Source: Bacillus sp. FSL K6-3431
GTDB taxonomy: Bacteria; Bacillota; Bacilli; Bacillales; Bacillaceae_C
Reading direction: 5' to 3'
Assembly (NCBI RefSeq): GCF_038002605.1
Contig: NZ_JBBOCT010000001.1
Coordinates: forward strand, 372,001 to 436,000
Length of the DNA stretch: 64,000 nt
In this document: positions 34,995 to 44,395 of the stretch, one piece after another
Layout: each line of letters starts with the position of its first letter
How positions within the stretch are numbered: the stretch's first letter is position 1
Program-made: the position numbers and the translations under genes
Notes under the pieces: model-generated
Database searches by the model: none
What the model saw: the letters and a program-made list of their open reading frames with translations, nothing else
What the model was told of the DNA's origin: nothing

Positions 34995-35136
34995 ATTAAG
35001 AATTATACTTTAAAATCGCCATTTTTCATATTATGTAACCTGATTGATGATGATTATGTTGAAAACAAACAATAGTAAGCATGTAAAAAATGAAATGAAA
35101 AAGAAGGGAATAGAAGAAAAAGAAAGAGTTCGGATA

Positions 35137-35166
35137 GCAAAGGCTAAAAATTTTTAGCCTTTGCAC
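35137..35166. terminator. Perfect 28-bp palindrome, terminator of the UPF0180 gene
   Basis: GCAAAGGCTAAAAA is followed directly by its exact complement, ending TTTGC at 35164. It lies just after the stop of the minus-strand UPF0180 gene. The palindrome has no loop bases, so it would fold with a few unpaired A/T at the tip. Confidence 0.65.
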
Positions 35167-35170
35167 ATCA

Positions 35171-35410
35171 TTATATTTTGTTTTCCACTGCCTGACAAAC
35201 CTCTTCTGCTGTCAATCCACTTGCTTCAATAACGGATCCTTGAATTACTGCAGTTTGGATACCCATAATGTTTGAATCGACACCTGAAACGACACAACAA
35301 TCACAGTTTTTTATATCTGATTCATTGTGAATAGGAACGACATTATACCCTTTATCCAGTAGTGCCTGCTGTACATTTGTCAAAGATCGCTCTACTCCAA
35401 TCGTCGCCAT
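35171..35410 (-). CDS. UPF0180 family protein (YkuS-like)
   Basis: The 79-residue protein matches UPF0180. The N terminus [20 protein letters not shown] is followed by the two-cysteine segment [20 protein letters not shown] and the ending [17 protein letters not shown]. The ribosome site GGGAGGTG precedes the ATG. It is a small cytosolic protein of Bacillales whose role is not known. The gene is monocistronic and divergent from the DUF1033 gene. Confidence 0.9.
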   Translation of the reverse strand: MATIGVERSLTNVQQALLDKGYNVVPIHNESDIKNCDCCVVSGVDSNIMGIQTAVIQGSVIEASGLTAEEVCQAVENKI

Positions 35411-35542
35411 ATACCATACACCTCCCTTATCCTTACAGTTTTCCTTTTAAACAATGAATTATTCAAGAGTGTATTTGACAATTGAGTGTTGTATAATGGG
35501 CTACATGATATTATTTATTTTTAAAATGTGGAGGAATCAACT

Positions 35543-35884
35543 GTGATAGACAAATGGGAAGTTATAACAATGAAAGGCGAATGTGAGCCTTGGTGGTTTT
35601 TTAAAAACTGGCAGGAATCCATTATTGAAAATAGATCTTTTGAGGATCGGGCGTCAGCCATTACGTATTATCATGAAAGATATATGAAATTAAATACAAA
35701 ATATCAACATGTAAAAGTAAAAAAATCAACGATGGCTGCTTTTTGGAATGAAGGAGAATATGTATTTTGCACAAGTTGTGATGATGATTTGCAATTATAC
35801 TGTGGTCTCCTGCTTTTTAAGAATGGCGAACCGTTTAGCGACATTACGTTAAGTGTACAGGGAGAAGAGACAGACAATGAATAG
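35543..35884 (+). CDS. DUF1033 family protein
   Basis: The product of about 113 residues contains WEVITMKGECEPWWFF and WQESIIENRSFEDRASAITY near the N terminus. These are the conserved blocks of DUF1033, and FWNEGEYVFCTSCDDDLQLY follows. The GTG at 35543 is preferred to the in-frame GTG at 35528, because GGAGG overlaps the latter and stands 8 nt before the former. Its stop overlaps the start of the MFS gene by 8 bp, so the two form an operon. The function is unknown. Confidence 0.85.
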   Translation: MIDKWEVITMKGECEPWWFFKNWQESIIENRSFEDRASAITYYHERYMKLNTKYQHVKVKKSTMAAFWNEGEYVFCTSCDDDLQLYCGLLLFKNGEPFSDITLSVQGEETDNE

Positions 35885-37100
35885 CGCTAAAACAAATAAT
35901 AATGGACAGCAGATGGCTACCGTATATGGTGTTTTATTTGCCATTAGTGGTAGTCATCTTTTTAATGATGCTATACAAGCGGTCATACCAGCTATGAATC
36001 CTATTTTTGAAAGGTCACTTGGATTATCCTACGCACAGCTAGGTTGGATTGCTTTTGTGTTAAATATGACTTCATCTGTTATGCAGCCTGTGTTTGGTTA
36101 TTTTTCAGATAGAAGACCAACGCCGTTATTATTACCATTTGGTATGGTTTTAAGTATGATTGGTTTAATTAGCTTCGGCTTATCTACTAATTATTATTTG
36201 ATTCTTCTATCCGTATTATTTATTGGGCTTGGTTCAGCGATTTTCCATCCCGAGGGATCGCGTGTAGCATACATGGCAGCCGGTTCGAAGCGTGGGTTGG
36301 CTCAATCCATTTATCAAGTTGGTGGGAATTTTGGACAATCTTTAGCACCTGTATTTACAGCATTTATTTTTATTCACTATGGACAAAAGGGAGCGCTTGG
36401 ATTTATTTTAGTCGCATTAATGGGAATGGTATTATTACTATTTGTATCAAAATGGTATAAAAACCGCCTTGAAATGGATATTTACAAACCGAAGAAAAAG
36501 GTAAAAGGGGAGTCCAACATCCCACTTCATCCAAAAATAAAGACTGCGATGACATTGCTTGTATTCCTTGTTTTTGCTCGGTCATGGTATTCTGCAGGAA
36601 TCGGTAACTTTTATCAATTTTACTTAATTAATGATTATGGATTATCAATAAAACAAGCGCAATTATACATTTTCATTTTTATGTTTGCTGGTGTACTTGG
36701 CACATTTCTAGGCGGACCGTTAGCCGATCGATTTGGTAGAAGGAATATCATTTTTCTATCGATGGCAGGCGCAGCACCGTTAACGATTTTATTACCATAT
36801 GTGTCAGTAGTTTGGATCATCCCATTATTTTTTATTATAGGATTTATTATTACCTCGAGTTTTAGCGTTACAGTAGTTTATGCACAGGAACTCGTTCCTA
36901 AAAAAATCGGAATGGTGTCTGGATTAATTGTTGGATTTGCATTTGGAATGGGTGCAGTCGGTGCTGTTTTACTCGGTACACTTGCTGATCTTTACAGTAT
37001 AAAATTCGTAATGATTCTTTGCAGCTTTCTTCCCGTACTTGGTGTCTTGACATGGCTATTGCCTAGCGATGAGAAAGTTCGTCAGTTAAATGTAGAATGA
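35877..37100 (+). CDS. fsr: MFS transporter, fosmidomycin-resistance (Fsr) family
   Basis: The 407-residue protein has 12 membrane helices and the Fsr signatures: SGSHLFNDAIQAVIPAMNP in helix 1, MQPVFGYFSDRRPTPLLLP in loop 2-3, and GLGSAIFHPEGSRVAYMAAG in helix 4-5. The FHPEGSR motif is diagnostic for the family. Members export fosmidomycin and related compounds. The ATG at 35877 follows GGGAGAAGAG and overlaps the DUF1033 gene, so translation is likely coupled. A perfect hairpin at 37107 ends transcription. The natural substrate is not known. Confidence 0.88.
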   Translation: MNSAKTNNNGQQMATVYGVLFAISGSHLFNDAIQAVIPAMNPIFERSLGLSYAQLGWIAFVLNMTSSVMQPVFGYFSDRRPTPLLLPFGMVLSMIGLISFGLSTNYYLILLSVLFIGLGSAIFHPEGSRVAYMAAGSKRGLAQSIYQVGGNFGQSLAPVFTAFIFIHYGQKGALGFILVALMGMVLLLFVSKWYKNRLEMDIYKPKKKVKGESNIPLHPKIKTAMTLLVFLVFARSWYSAGIGNFYQFYLINDYGLSIKQAQLYIFIFMFAGVLGTFLGGPLADRFGRRNIIFLSMAGAAPLTILLPYVSVVWIIPLFFIIGFIITSSFSVTVVYAQELVPKKIGMVSGLIVGFAFGMGAVGAVLLGTLADLYSIKFVMILCSFLPVLGVLTWLLPSDEKVRQLNVE

Positions 37101-37106
37101 CTTAAA

Positions 37107-37138
37107 AACTCGTTGCTTAAAAAAAGCAACGAGTTTCT
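37107..37138. terminator. Bidirectional terminator between fsr and the YitT gene
   Basis: AACTCGTTGCTT pairs perfectly with AAGCAACGAGTT around a short A-rich loop. The T tract on each strand serves both convergent genes; the stop codon of the YitT gene touches it. Confidence 0.85.
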
Positions 37139-38028
37139 TAATGTATATGTTTTTTTCTAAATCTACCGCCACGTACTTCAGAAACATTTCCTACGGCCAG
37201 AAATGCACCTTCATCTAATTCTTCAATAATTGACTTTAATTTTGCCTCTTCCAAGCGGGTGATTACACAAAAAATCACCTTTTTATCATCACCTGTATAA
37301 GCGCCTTCACCATTTAAATATGTAACCCCTCGACCTAATCTAGCTAAAATCGCATCACCTATTTCGTCTGCTTGATCACTAATGATCCATGCTGACTTAG
37401 ATTCATCTAAACCTTGAATTACTATGTCAATCACTTTAAAGGCAATAAAATATGTAATGATTGAGTACATTGCCCGCTCCCAACTGAAAATAAAACCCGC
37501 AGTTGCAAAGATAAAGAAATTGAAAAACATAATAATTTCACCGACGGAAAAAGGGAGCTTATTATTAAGTAGAATGGAAAGAATTTCTGTACCATCTAGG
37601 GAGCCACCATATCTGATCACAATTCCAACACCCGTACCGAGAATGATGCCTCCAAAAACGGTGTCGAGAAGTAGATCCTCGGTAACTACCATTACATCAT
37701 GTAAAAGCACAGAAGTGATCGATAAGACTAAGATGCCATAAAAAGTAGTAAATGCGAAGGTTTTTCCAATTTGCTTATATCCTAAATAAACAAAGGGAAT
37801 GTTTAAAATGAAAATAATAAAACCGAGCCGCCAACCTGTCAAATGAGATAAAATAATAGAAATACCCGTAATTCCACCATCTAATATATTATTCGGAACT
37901 AAAAATAGTTCCAAGGCAACGGCCATAAGCACAGCACCAAGCGTTATGAGAATTGTTCGCCAGAATAAAATCTTTTTAGGTAATCTTTTATGTTCAACTT
38001 TTGGTATTATTTGTGTAGATAAATCCAT
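37138..38028 (-). CDS. YitT family membrane protein (DUF161/DUF2179)
   Basis: The 296-residue protein has about five N-terminal membrane helices. LGAVLMAVALELFLVPNNIL and DGGITGISIILSHLTGW are the conserved first repeat, and GIILGTGVGIVIRYGGSLDG and TEILSILLNN the second. A cytoplasmic DUF2179 domain closes it (KVIFCVITRLEEAKLKSIIE, FLAVGNVSEVRGGRF). Family members are widespread in Firmicutes and of unknown transport or regulatory role. It is a single minus-strand gene that converges on fsr. Confidence 0.9.
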   Translation of the reverse strand: MDLSTQIIPKVEHKRLPKKILFWRTILITLGAVLMAVALELFLVPNNILDGGITGISIILSHLTGWRLGFIIFILNIPFVYLGYKQIGKTFAFTTFYGILVLSITSVLLHDVMVVTEDLLLDTVFGGIILGTGVGIVIRYGGSLDGTEILSILLNNKLPFSVGEIIMFFNFFIFATAGFIFSWERAMYSIITYFIAFKVIDIVIQGLDESKSAWIISDQADEIGDAILARLGRGVTYLNGEGAYTGDDKKVIFCVITRLEEAKLKSIIEELDEGAFLAVGNVSEVRGGRFRKKHIH

Positions 38029-38417
38029 CTCATCATCCTTTCAATTTTTACTTTACTTTTATTATAATCATTATTTAAGGATAAGCATACTGTGTTGACT
38101 TCAGTATCTATATTATCTTAAAACAGCTATCTCTTAATGGAGTCATATGATTGCTATAAATCTAGCAACTGCTTTCACCTTTTATGGTATATTATGTATA
38201 TTGCAACAACATAGTTTCTGACTTTTATTATTAGGTGCCATTACATTTACCTTTGGGCAGGTGTTCATATTGAATTTACAAGCGTCTATTATTTAAAATC
38301 GAGCTTGGATATAGGGGTTACACTGAATAATCAGAGTACAAGGCAAATTAAACATCTGCAAAAATTATCATTTGAACGCATACATACAATTGAAGCAATA
38401 ATAATAGGGGGAATTGT
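38029..38417. other. Intergenic stretch with a short coding remnant
   Basis: Nothing intact is seen. The plus strand from about 38240 encodes VYYLKSSLDIGVTLNNQSTR and LSFERIHTIEAIIIGGIV before a TGA at 38419-38421. This looks like the end of a lost gene, family unknown. The left part holds the promoter region of the YitT gene. Confidence 0.3.
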
Positions 38418-38706
38418 ATGATTTACTTTATTAAAAATGCATCTAGGGTTTCATTCATTTCATTGATTACTACTATTATTGTAACCGTTTAATATTATGT
38501 TTTCTAAACCTTGGCGGATACGATTCAACCATCATCCATATCGCAGGCAAAGTTATCATTGCTATTTCATTACCTATTCTAAGCATATGCCCTGTATTTG
38601 GTTTTATCTGGCATTCTTTAAATGGAAAATGATATATATAATATTACACTTAGCTTGCATGTGTACAATATCATTAATGGCGATAACAAGTTTTATGTTT
38701 AGATAA
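38418..38706 (+). pseudogene. Small membrane protein broken by two frameshifts
   Basis: AGGGGG lies about 8 nt before an ATG that opens MIYFIKNASRVSFISLITTI. The frame ends at about 38492, shifts to NLGGYDSTIIHIAGKVIIAI and LPILSICPVFGFIWHSLNGK, and shifts again near 38628 to IYIILHLACMCTISLMAITS. The three hydrophobic segments would form one protein of about 95 residues with three membrane helices. The family is not recognised. From 38707 to 39256 I see only AT-rich sequence without support for a gene. Confidence 0.45.
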
Positions 38707-39256
38707 TTTGTTTCATTCTCCGTAAAATTCGCAGTATTGGAATTTATATAGATGTGGCGAACAGATAAAGTCTGGAGGTGAAAACCTTAATTTGATAGTA
38801 ATTTCACAAACCTATTAGGAGAATTTCATTTTATGGTAACAATTCCTTGTGTCGCATTGCATGAATATTTGAAGATGAAACCTGGTAGCTATGATTATTA
38901 TTAATTACTAAAGTTATTTTTAAATACACGTATTTAAAACATTTGCTCCTGATGATGTTTTCAATACATTGGTTTACTATTGCTTTTTTAATAAAGGATA
39001 CCTTTAGTACCTTCAATGAATATTAAGGATATATTGAACAGAAGGGCAAAATCCAATGACTGTTTTATAGCTACCAATATGATCAAATCGTAGAAATACG
39101 ACATGCTTCCAGTTTCTTCTTACTAAGCTTTGATAGTATCCGTTTCTTAAAATGGACATGTGGCATGATAATTTTTTAAAGCTGAATTATCCTTAATAGA
39201 AAAGAATATTGTGGTTAATTTATCAATAACAGAATCTGTAGTGGGAGGAAGGAATA
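38707..39256. other. AT-rich gene-free stretch
   Basis: No frame here combines a ribosome site with plausible composition. A 23-codon ORF at 38834 (MVTIPCVALHEYLKMKPGS) has a GGAGAA sequence upstream but no recognised family. The last 20 bp contain the GGGAGGAAGG ribosome site of the next gene. Confidence 0.35.
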
Positions 39257-39808
39257 ATGTTTAAAGCAGCTATAGATTCAAATTCCTATTTGTCTATTTT
39301 AGAAACAAGGCATGCAGAAGAATTATTTAATTTAATTGATGGAAGCCGAGATAGTATTGGAAAGTGGCTTTCATTTCCGCATCACACAACTGAAGTTCAA
39401 AATACTAGGGATTTTATAGAGAGATCCCTAAATAGACTTGCATCTAATAATGGGTATTGGGCCGGCATATGGCATAAAGAAAAAATCGCAGGTTCAATAG
39501 GATATTTATATATAGATTGGAAGACTAAAAAAACAGAGATTGGATATTGGTTAGGTAGGAATTTTGAAGGTAACGGATTAGCGACAAAAGCTTGCGAAAT
39601 TTTGATTCAACATGCATTTAGTGATTTACAACTGAACAAAGTCGAAATAAATGTAGCAACTAATAATATAAAAAGCAAGGCTATCCCAGAACGTTTGGGT
39701 TTTACAAATGAAGGAATAATAAGAAACTATGAAATGATAAACGGTGAATACCTTAATAGAATCGTGTTCGGACTTTTAAAAGACGAATGGTTTACTAATA
39801 AAAAGTAA
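39257..39808 (+). CDS. GNAT acetyltransferase, RimJ/RimL (YdaF) type
   Basis: The 183-residue protein has the RimJ/L architecture: LSILETRHAEELFNLIDGSR at the N terminus, YWAGIWHKEKIAGSIGYLYI, then EIGYWLGRNFEGNGLATKAC with the acetyl-CoA loop NFEGNGLA. KVEINVATNNIKSKAIPERL and GFTNEGIIRNYE complete it. Relatives acetylate ribosomal protein N termini, amino sugars or toxic amines. The ATG follows GGGAGGAAGG. It is intact, unlike several other GNATs in the window. The acceptor is unknown. Confidence 0.87.
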   Translation: MFKAAIDSNSYLSILETRHAEELFNLIDGSRDSIGKWLSFPHHTTEVQNTRDFIERSLNRLASNNGYWAGIWHKEKIAGSIGYLYIDWKTKKTEIGYWLGRNFEGNGLATKACEILIQHAFSDLQLNKVEINVATNNIKSKAIPERLGFTNEGIIRNYEMINGEYLNRIVFGLLKDEWFTNKK

Positions 39809-39900
39809 TTGCTTTTTTGTGAGACAGAATTGAAGGCGAGTAAAATATTGCAATCTTATGATTTATTGGAATGAAGTTGTTTACTTGGAGGATGCAGTAC

Positions 39901-40185
39901 ATGGATTTATCGTATGTAATTTGGATTGGTAGTCTCGTGTTATTTATTATAGGTTGGTGTTATTTTAGGTTTATTTATGTTAAACATAAAAAGTACTTTA
40001 TTCCTTATATTGTGTTTCAACTGGGCATTTCTCTTTTAATTGCAAGTATCTTTATCATTGGTGGATGGGCAGGAATGGGATATGGAATTATTTCCTTATT
40101 TATTATGGGGCTGGGTCTCATTTCCGGATTATTTGTTTTTATTTACTATTTAATACAAGAAAAACTTCTTACTGGCAAACGTTAA
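39901..40185 (+). CDS. YesK-like small membrane protein
   Basis: The 94-residue protein is built of three membrane helices (YVIWIGSLVLFIIGWCYFRF, YIVFQLGISLLIASIFIIGG, and IISLFIMGLGLISGLFVFIY) with the Gly-Trp loop GGWAGMGYG, as in YesK-like proteins. The ATG at 39901 has GGAGG 9 nt upstream; the in-frame starts at 39871 and 39892 lie before or too close to this site. The function is unknown. The 40186-40370 gap contains a short remnant ending NVSDFEDEMYTKFVL. Confidence 0.65.
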   Translation: MDLSYVIWIGSLVLFIIGWCYFRFIYVKHKKYFIPYIVFQLGISLLIASIFIIGGWAGMGYGIISLFIMGLGLISGLFVFIYYLIQEKLLTGKR

Positions 40186-40370
40186 TATAATAGGGTGGGT
40201 TATTTTTTTCAACAGAAATGAACACAAGGAATTAATAATCCTTGACGAAGCATTAATGGCACCGTTTTATGGGAGAAGATCAATCCATCGGAAGAAGTAA
40301 ATGTGAGTGATTTTGAGGATGAAATGTATACAAAGTTTGTTCTATGATTGAATAATAAGTGAGGGATCTA

Positions 40371-40826
40371 ATGAAAAAGCCATTGATTTATTTAAAGCCA
40401 ATTAGCAAAGAAAATAAAGAGCAGTGCATTAATTTAAATCCAAGGAAGGATCAAGAAGAATTGGTTGCTTCGAACTCATCCTCACTTTTACATGCGGCCA
40501 AAGAGCCTACTACTGTACCCCATGGTATATATGCCAATGACCAAATAGTTGGTTTTATACTGTTTGACAATCAGATCTATCCGGATGGGTGTTATTGGAT
40601 ATTAAGATTCATGATAGACCACCGTTATCAAGGGAATGGATATGGAAAATCTGCGATCAACGAGGTATTAAAAAATCTAAAGGTTAAAGCTGACTGCAAA
40701 GAAATTAGGGTTTCTCATGTACCGCAAAACATTGTAGCAAGTAAACTTTATAAAGATTTCGGATTTATAGAAACAGGAGAAATAGAGGACGGTGAAACAG
40801 TTTTAAGCTACTATATAAACCAATAA
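40371..40826 (+). CDS. GNAT acetyltransferase, BltD/PaiA-like (spermidine acetyltransferase type)
   Basis: The 151-residue protein begins LIYLKPISKENKEQCINL and has VPHGIYANDQIVGFILFDNQ followed by WILRFMIDHRYQGNGYGKSA. The latter holds the acetyl-CoA loop RYQGNGYG. ASKLYKDFGFIETGEIEDGE closes the domain. This order matches Bacillus spermine/spermidine acetyltransferases such as BltD. GAGGG stands before ATG 40371; the in-frame GTG at 40359 is part of that site. Polyamines are the best guess for the substrate. Confidence 0.8.
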   Translation: MKKPLIYLKPISKENKEQCINLNPRKDQEELVASNSSSLLHAAKEPTTVPHGIYANDQIVGFILFDNQIYPDGCYWILRFMIDHRYQGNGYGKSAINEVLKNLKVKADCKEIRVSHVPQNIVASKLYKDFGFIETGEIEDGETVLSYYINQ

Positions 40827-41014
40827 TTAGGGGGAAGTAAGTAACCATAGGGTGGAAAATAATCGACACTAATGCACCAAACTAAGGAGTAGTAATTTTG
40901 AAAAAAGTAATTCAAGAACAAAAGAAGGAAAGATGAACCAAACTAATATTATCGTACCATGTTCGCTAGTACAAATAGTTTCTTCATTACAAATCATTTA
41001 CGGATTGGAGATTT

Positions 41015-42340
41015 ATGATGCCTGATCTTACCATGTCAGTGGAAGCTATACAAAAGAAGGTAGATGACTATTGTAGTGCGCTTTCAAAAGTAGGTTATTT
41101 AACCGGTTCTGTTTTAGTCACATTGGAGGAAAATATTTTAATCAGTAAAGGATACGGTAACGCGAATTTTGAACATAGGGTAGCAAACACGCCACAAACC
41201 ATTTTTCGCATTGGTTCCATTACCAAGCAATTTACAGCTATGGCCATTATGATACTTTATGAACGCGGACTTCTAAATCTTTACGATCCAATCAAAAAAT
41301 TCATATCAGATTATCCAAACGGAGATCAGATTAACATCCATCATTTATTGACACATACTTCAGGAGTTCCTAATTTTACTGACTTTCCTGATTATCTTAA
41401 AACAGCAAGATCAGCTGCTTCCATTGAAAGTATAATAGGTCGATTTAAAGAAAAACCATTGGATTTTTCTCCAGGAGAAAATCATAAATATTCAAATTCA
41501 GGCTATATCCTCTTAACTTACATTATCGAAAGAGTAGCAAATTGTTCCTATGAATCGTTTTTAGAACATGAAATATTTAAGCCGTTATCCATGTTGAATA
41601 CCGGATATGATAGTAACTCCAAAATTTTAAAACATAGAGCAGCTGGATATTCCATTTGGGGAGAAATAATAAATGCAGAATTTGTAGATACCTCTCTTGC
41701 TCTTGGTGCAGGTGGTTTATATTCCACTACCGAAGATTTATACCGTTGGGTGCAATCGCTTAATGAAAGCCGTCTAATAAGTAAAGATTCATTTAAAAAA
41801 ATGGTCACACCAAATATAGGAAAATATGGTTACGGAATATATATTGCCGAGAAAAACGTTAAAGGAAAAATTAGAACAAAGATTGGGCATGGAGGTATGA
41901 TTAATGGATTTTGTTGTGAAATGATGCATTATGTTGATGACTACATAACTATTATTGTTTTAAGCAATGTGCAAAATCCAGTGGGCTCTATAATTGCTAG
42001 TTTAGAGAAAATAGTTTACGACGAAAGTTATGATTTACCAATAAATAAGCCTGAAATTACAATTGGCACTCATCAACGTAATAGTTGTATTGGTAAGTAT
42101 AAAGTGAATAACCATGTAATTTTTGAAGTTTCAGAAGAAAAAGATAAATTATATCTTTCTTTTGAACCCTGGTTTAAATATGAATTATATCCCACACTAG
42201 AACAAGTTGGCAGGTTAATCTTTGCTACAAGATTATCAAATGGGGAAGTTAATTTCCACATCAATTCTAAGGGAGAAATTACTCAATTGGGTTTTAATCT
42301 TTACGGGAACATGGATGCAAAAAAAGTTTACCAAGAATAA
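41015..42340 (+). CDS. Serine hydrolase of the beta-lactamase/PBP4* family
   Basis: The 441-residue protein has the class C beta-lactamase fold. FRIGSITKQFTAMAIMI holds the nucleophile Ser68 and Lys71 (SxxK). HKYSNSGYILLTYI holds the YxN motif at 159-161, and IGHGGMINGFCCEMM gives the HxG motif. The last 90 residues form a lipocalin-like beta domain common in Bacillus members. There is no signal peptide or lipobox, so the enzyme seems cytosolic, which is unusual for the family. Possible substrates are D-amino-acid peptides or esters. GGAG lies upstream of two tandem ATGs. Confidence 0.85.
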   Translation: MMPDLTMSVEAIQKKVDDYCSALSKVGYLTGSVLVTLEENILISKGYGNANFEHRVANTPQTIFRIGSITKQFTAMAIMILYERGLLNLYDPIKKFISDYPNGDQINIHHLLTHTSGVPNFTDFPDYLKTARSAASIESIIGRFKEKPLDFSPGENHKYSNSGYILLTYIIERVANCSYESFLEHEIFKPLSMLNTGYDSNSKILKHRAAGYSIWGEIINAEFVDTSLALGAGGLYSTTEDLYRWVQSLNESRLISKDSFKKMVTPNIGKYGYGIYIAEKNVKGKIRTKIGHGGMINGFCCEMMHYVDDYITIIVLSNVQNPVGSIIASLEKIVYDESYDLPINKPEITIGTHQRNSCIGKYKVNNHVIFEVSEEKDKLYLSFEPWFKYELYPTLEQVGRLIFATRLSNGEVNFHINSKGEITQLGFNLYGNMDAKKVYQE

Positions 42341-42376
42341 GAATATTAAAATTTAGGAGGGGAGTAATATACTATA

Positions 42377-43136
42377 TTGGAAACAATTGAAATGGTAGAG
42401 TTAAACGAAGAGAGTGTAGATGATAACGGATGTTATTGTCTTCGAAACAAGCCAAATTCAAACAGGTTACATAAATAAAAACAAATGGCTTAATGGAAGG
42501 TTCAATGAAGGGTTAAAGTATATAAAAATAATGGAGAACAGCAAACCAACAGGGTTTATTGAATATACACCTATTGAATATTCTTCAAGAGTTGTTTATG
42601 GTGAAAATTATTTAGTTATTCATTGCCTATGGGTAAGTATTACAGGAAAAGGGTATGCCTCAAAATTGATAAATAAGTGTATCCAAGATGCTAAGAAACA
42701 AAATAAAGATGGAGTTATTGTGATTACAAATCCAGATACTTCTTGGACACCCAGTAAGGACATTTTTATAAAAAACAATTTTATTGAAGTAGATAATGCG
42801 CCTAATGGTTTTGAATTACTTGTTAATAAATTTGGACATTCACCTGCCCCATATTTTCCAAATGATTGGGATGTGCGACTTAAACCTTTTGAAAATTTAA
42901 CAATCCTCCGCACACAACAATGTCCATTTGTAGATATATCTATCGACAATGTTATTATGGGAGCAGATAAATTAGGTATAAAAGCGGAAATTATTAACAT
43001 AAAGAATAGAGAAGAATTGTTGAGACTTTCACCTACACCTTATGGTATATACGGCGTCATCTACAAGAATAAATTAGTTTCATTTCATAGACTTACGGTT
43101 CACTCTGCAATGAGACGATTAAAAGAGTTACTCTAA
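42377..43136 (+). pseudogene. YoaP-like GNAT protein with one frameshift
   Basis: The TTG at 42377, behind GGAGGGGAG, starts METIEMVELNEESVDDNGCY and CLRNKPNSNR, the N terminus of YoaP-type acetyltransferases. The frame closes at about 42475, while the next frame carries the rest: NKWLNGRFNEGLKYIKI, VIHCLWVSITGKGYASKLIN with the acetyl-CoA loop, and TILRTQQCPFVDISIDNVI of the YoaP C-terminal domain. One base change near 42460 separates them. Restored, the product has about 252 residues. The gene is probably inactive. Confidence 0.7.
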
Positions 43137-43231
43137 TAGAACGAACATATTACACCTATTAAATATGTTGAAAATCACCCTTACAACAGATCAAACCGTG
43201 GATATATCAATATTTATAGAGGGGGATGAAG

Positions 43232-43477
43232 TTGAAAACTCGAAAGATACTAATGATATTAGCATTATCTATTTTTATTTTATTTGGACTAATATTTTTA
43301 ATTTTAGATTCATTCATTCGTGTTGAACTTGATGAGCTTAGTGGAAACGGTGAACTTCAAGATACTTTTTTATCTCCAGATAAAGAATATCAAGCGGATT
43401 TATATATTATAAATAAAGGTGGAGCTACAGTAGGATATCAAGAAAGAGTATCTATTTCGCGATGTACCATGAAATAG
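43232..43477 (+). pseudogene. DUF5412-like membrane-anchored protein, truncated
   Basis: A TTG at 43232 (AGGGGG 6 nt upstream; the ATG at 43226 touches the site) starts a protein with one membrane helix (ILMILALSIFILFGLIFLIL). SGNGELQDTFLSPDKEYQAD and IINKGGATVGYQERVSIS follow, the conserved block of DUF5412. Homologues continue for about 50 residues more; here the frame ends at SRCTMK. The family is of unknown function. Confidence 0.6.
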
Positions 43478-43553
43478 TTTTAATTGAACGAACAGCAAAA
43501 AAGGGGGATCTCTCTGAAAGATCTATATGATCAAGGTTCTAGGGTGTTGGACT

Positions 43554-43780
43554 AACTTGTGAAAAAAGATGGATCATGGAAATTTTAACAATTAAGGACT
43601 GTTGAATGTCAGGTGATCATTGACTATGATCACCACATTTGGGTACAAGAGATTCTTTTAAGGGAAGCATGGAAAAAACCTAATGCATCTGAAAAACAAA
43701 TCAACCCTATGATCATCCAGGACCTTTCCGCCTTTTCTACAAGTTTATATGTAAGCGTTTTTTATCGCGTCCTTTTTTAA
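43554..43780 (+). pseudogene. Unassigned coding remnant
   Basis: A frame interrupted by one TAA encodes VKKDGSWKF, then QLRTVECQVIIDYDHHIWVQ and EILLREAWKKPNASEKQINP. Composition is protein-like, but no start and no family can be named. From 43781 to 44020 the sequence is AT-rich without a gene. Confidence 0.3.
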
Positions 43781-44020
43781 TATGATTTGCGGTTTATCAG
43801 TAACGTTTTTGTATGTAATGAATGCCGTTTGTCATATTATTTCTGACAAGTTTTCTCCATTACTAAATCTGAAACTTACATACGACCAAGTTCTAATCAT
43901 TAGAAAGAACAGTTAAAACTTTATAAAAGGCATTCCTGTTTTTTATATTTCAGCTAATTGTATGATGTCACTATCATATATAGATATGTTGATAATGATA
44001 TATAACACAATGTATATTTC

Positions 44021-44285
44021 AGGAGGGCAGCCGGAATCCATTTAGATAGTTCAGATATATAATGTCTATTTGAACATAGGGCGGCAGCACTACGGGATGT
44101 ACAGATAGTAAAAGCAACTTTCTGACATGCCGTACGTGTCGCTTCCCTCTAAAAAGTACGATAACAACGATCTGTACGGCTTACGCTTACATCTCGTAAG
44201 TTCCTGGACTTTTCTTTACGAGGGAACGAGCCGAAGATCACAATACAAATGCATAAACCATAGCAAGAACAAAGGAGGGCAGCCG
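44021..44285 (+). repeat. 13-bp direct repeats bounding a structured non-coding region
   Basis: AGGAGGGCAGCCG occurs at 44021-44033 and again at 44273-44285. Between them, TCGCTTCCCTC (near 44139) can pair imperfectly with GAGGGAACGAG (near 44220). TCGTAA and TTACGA form a smaller stem around 44193-44223, and GTACG words recur. No frame in this region is convincingly coding. It may be a structured RNA or the control region of a lost mobile element. Confidence 0.4.
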
Positions 44286-44306
44286 AAACGGCTGCCTTTT
44301 ATTTTG
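44278..44306 (+). terminator. Terminator-like hairpin
   Basis: GGCAGCCG and CGGCTGCC form a perfect 8-bp GC-rich stem around an AAA loop, followed by TTTTATTTT. It includes the second copy of the direct repeat. Confidence 0.75.
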
Positions 44307-44395
44307 CGTTTGATTTACTCACGACTTATTACCATGAAGATACGTACTTAGCAAAAGGGGAAAAGCCACTTATCATTAAGGATAAAAACGCACTG

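Noticed and set aside
35044..35160. Lysine-rich frame ending in the 28-bp palindrome upstream of the UPF0180 terminator
   Set aside because: It has no ribosome site and runs into the terminator stem. Lys/Glu-rich composition arises easily from A-rich DNA.
38831..39016. Minus-strand 61-codon frame
   Set aside because: It has no ribosome site, an unnatural Ile/Lys/Asn-rich composition and no recognised family.
44127..44351. 74-codon frame across the structured segment
   Set aside because: It crosses the direct repeat and terminator stem, lacks a ribosome site and has a non-natural composition.
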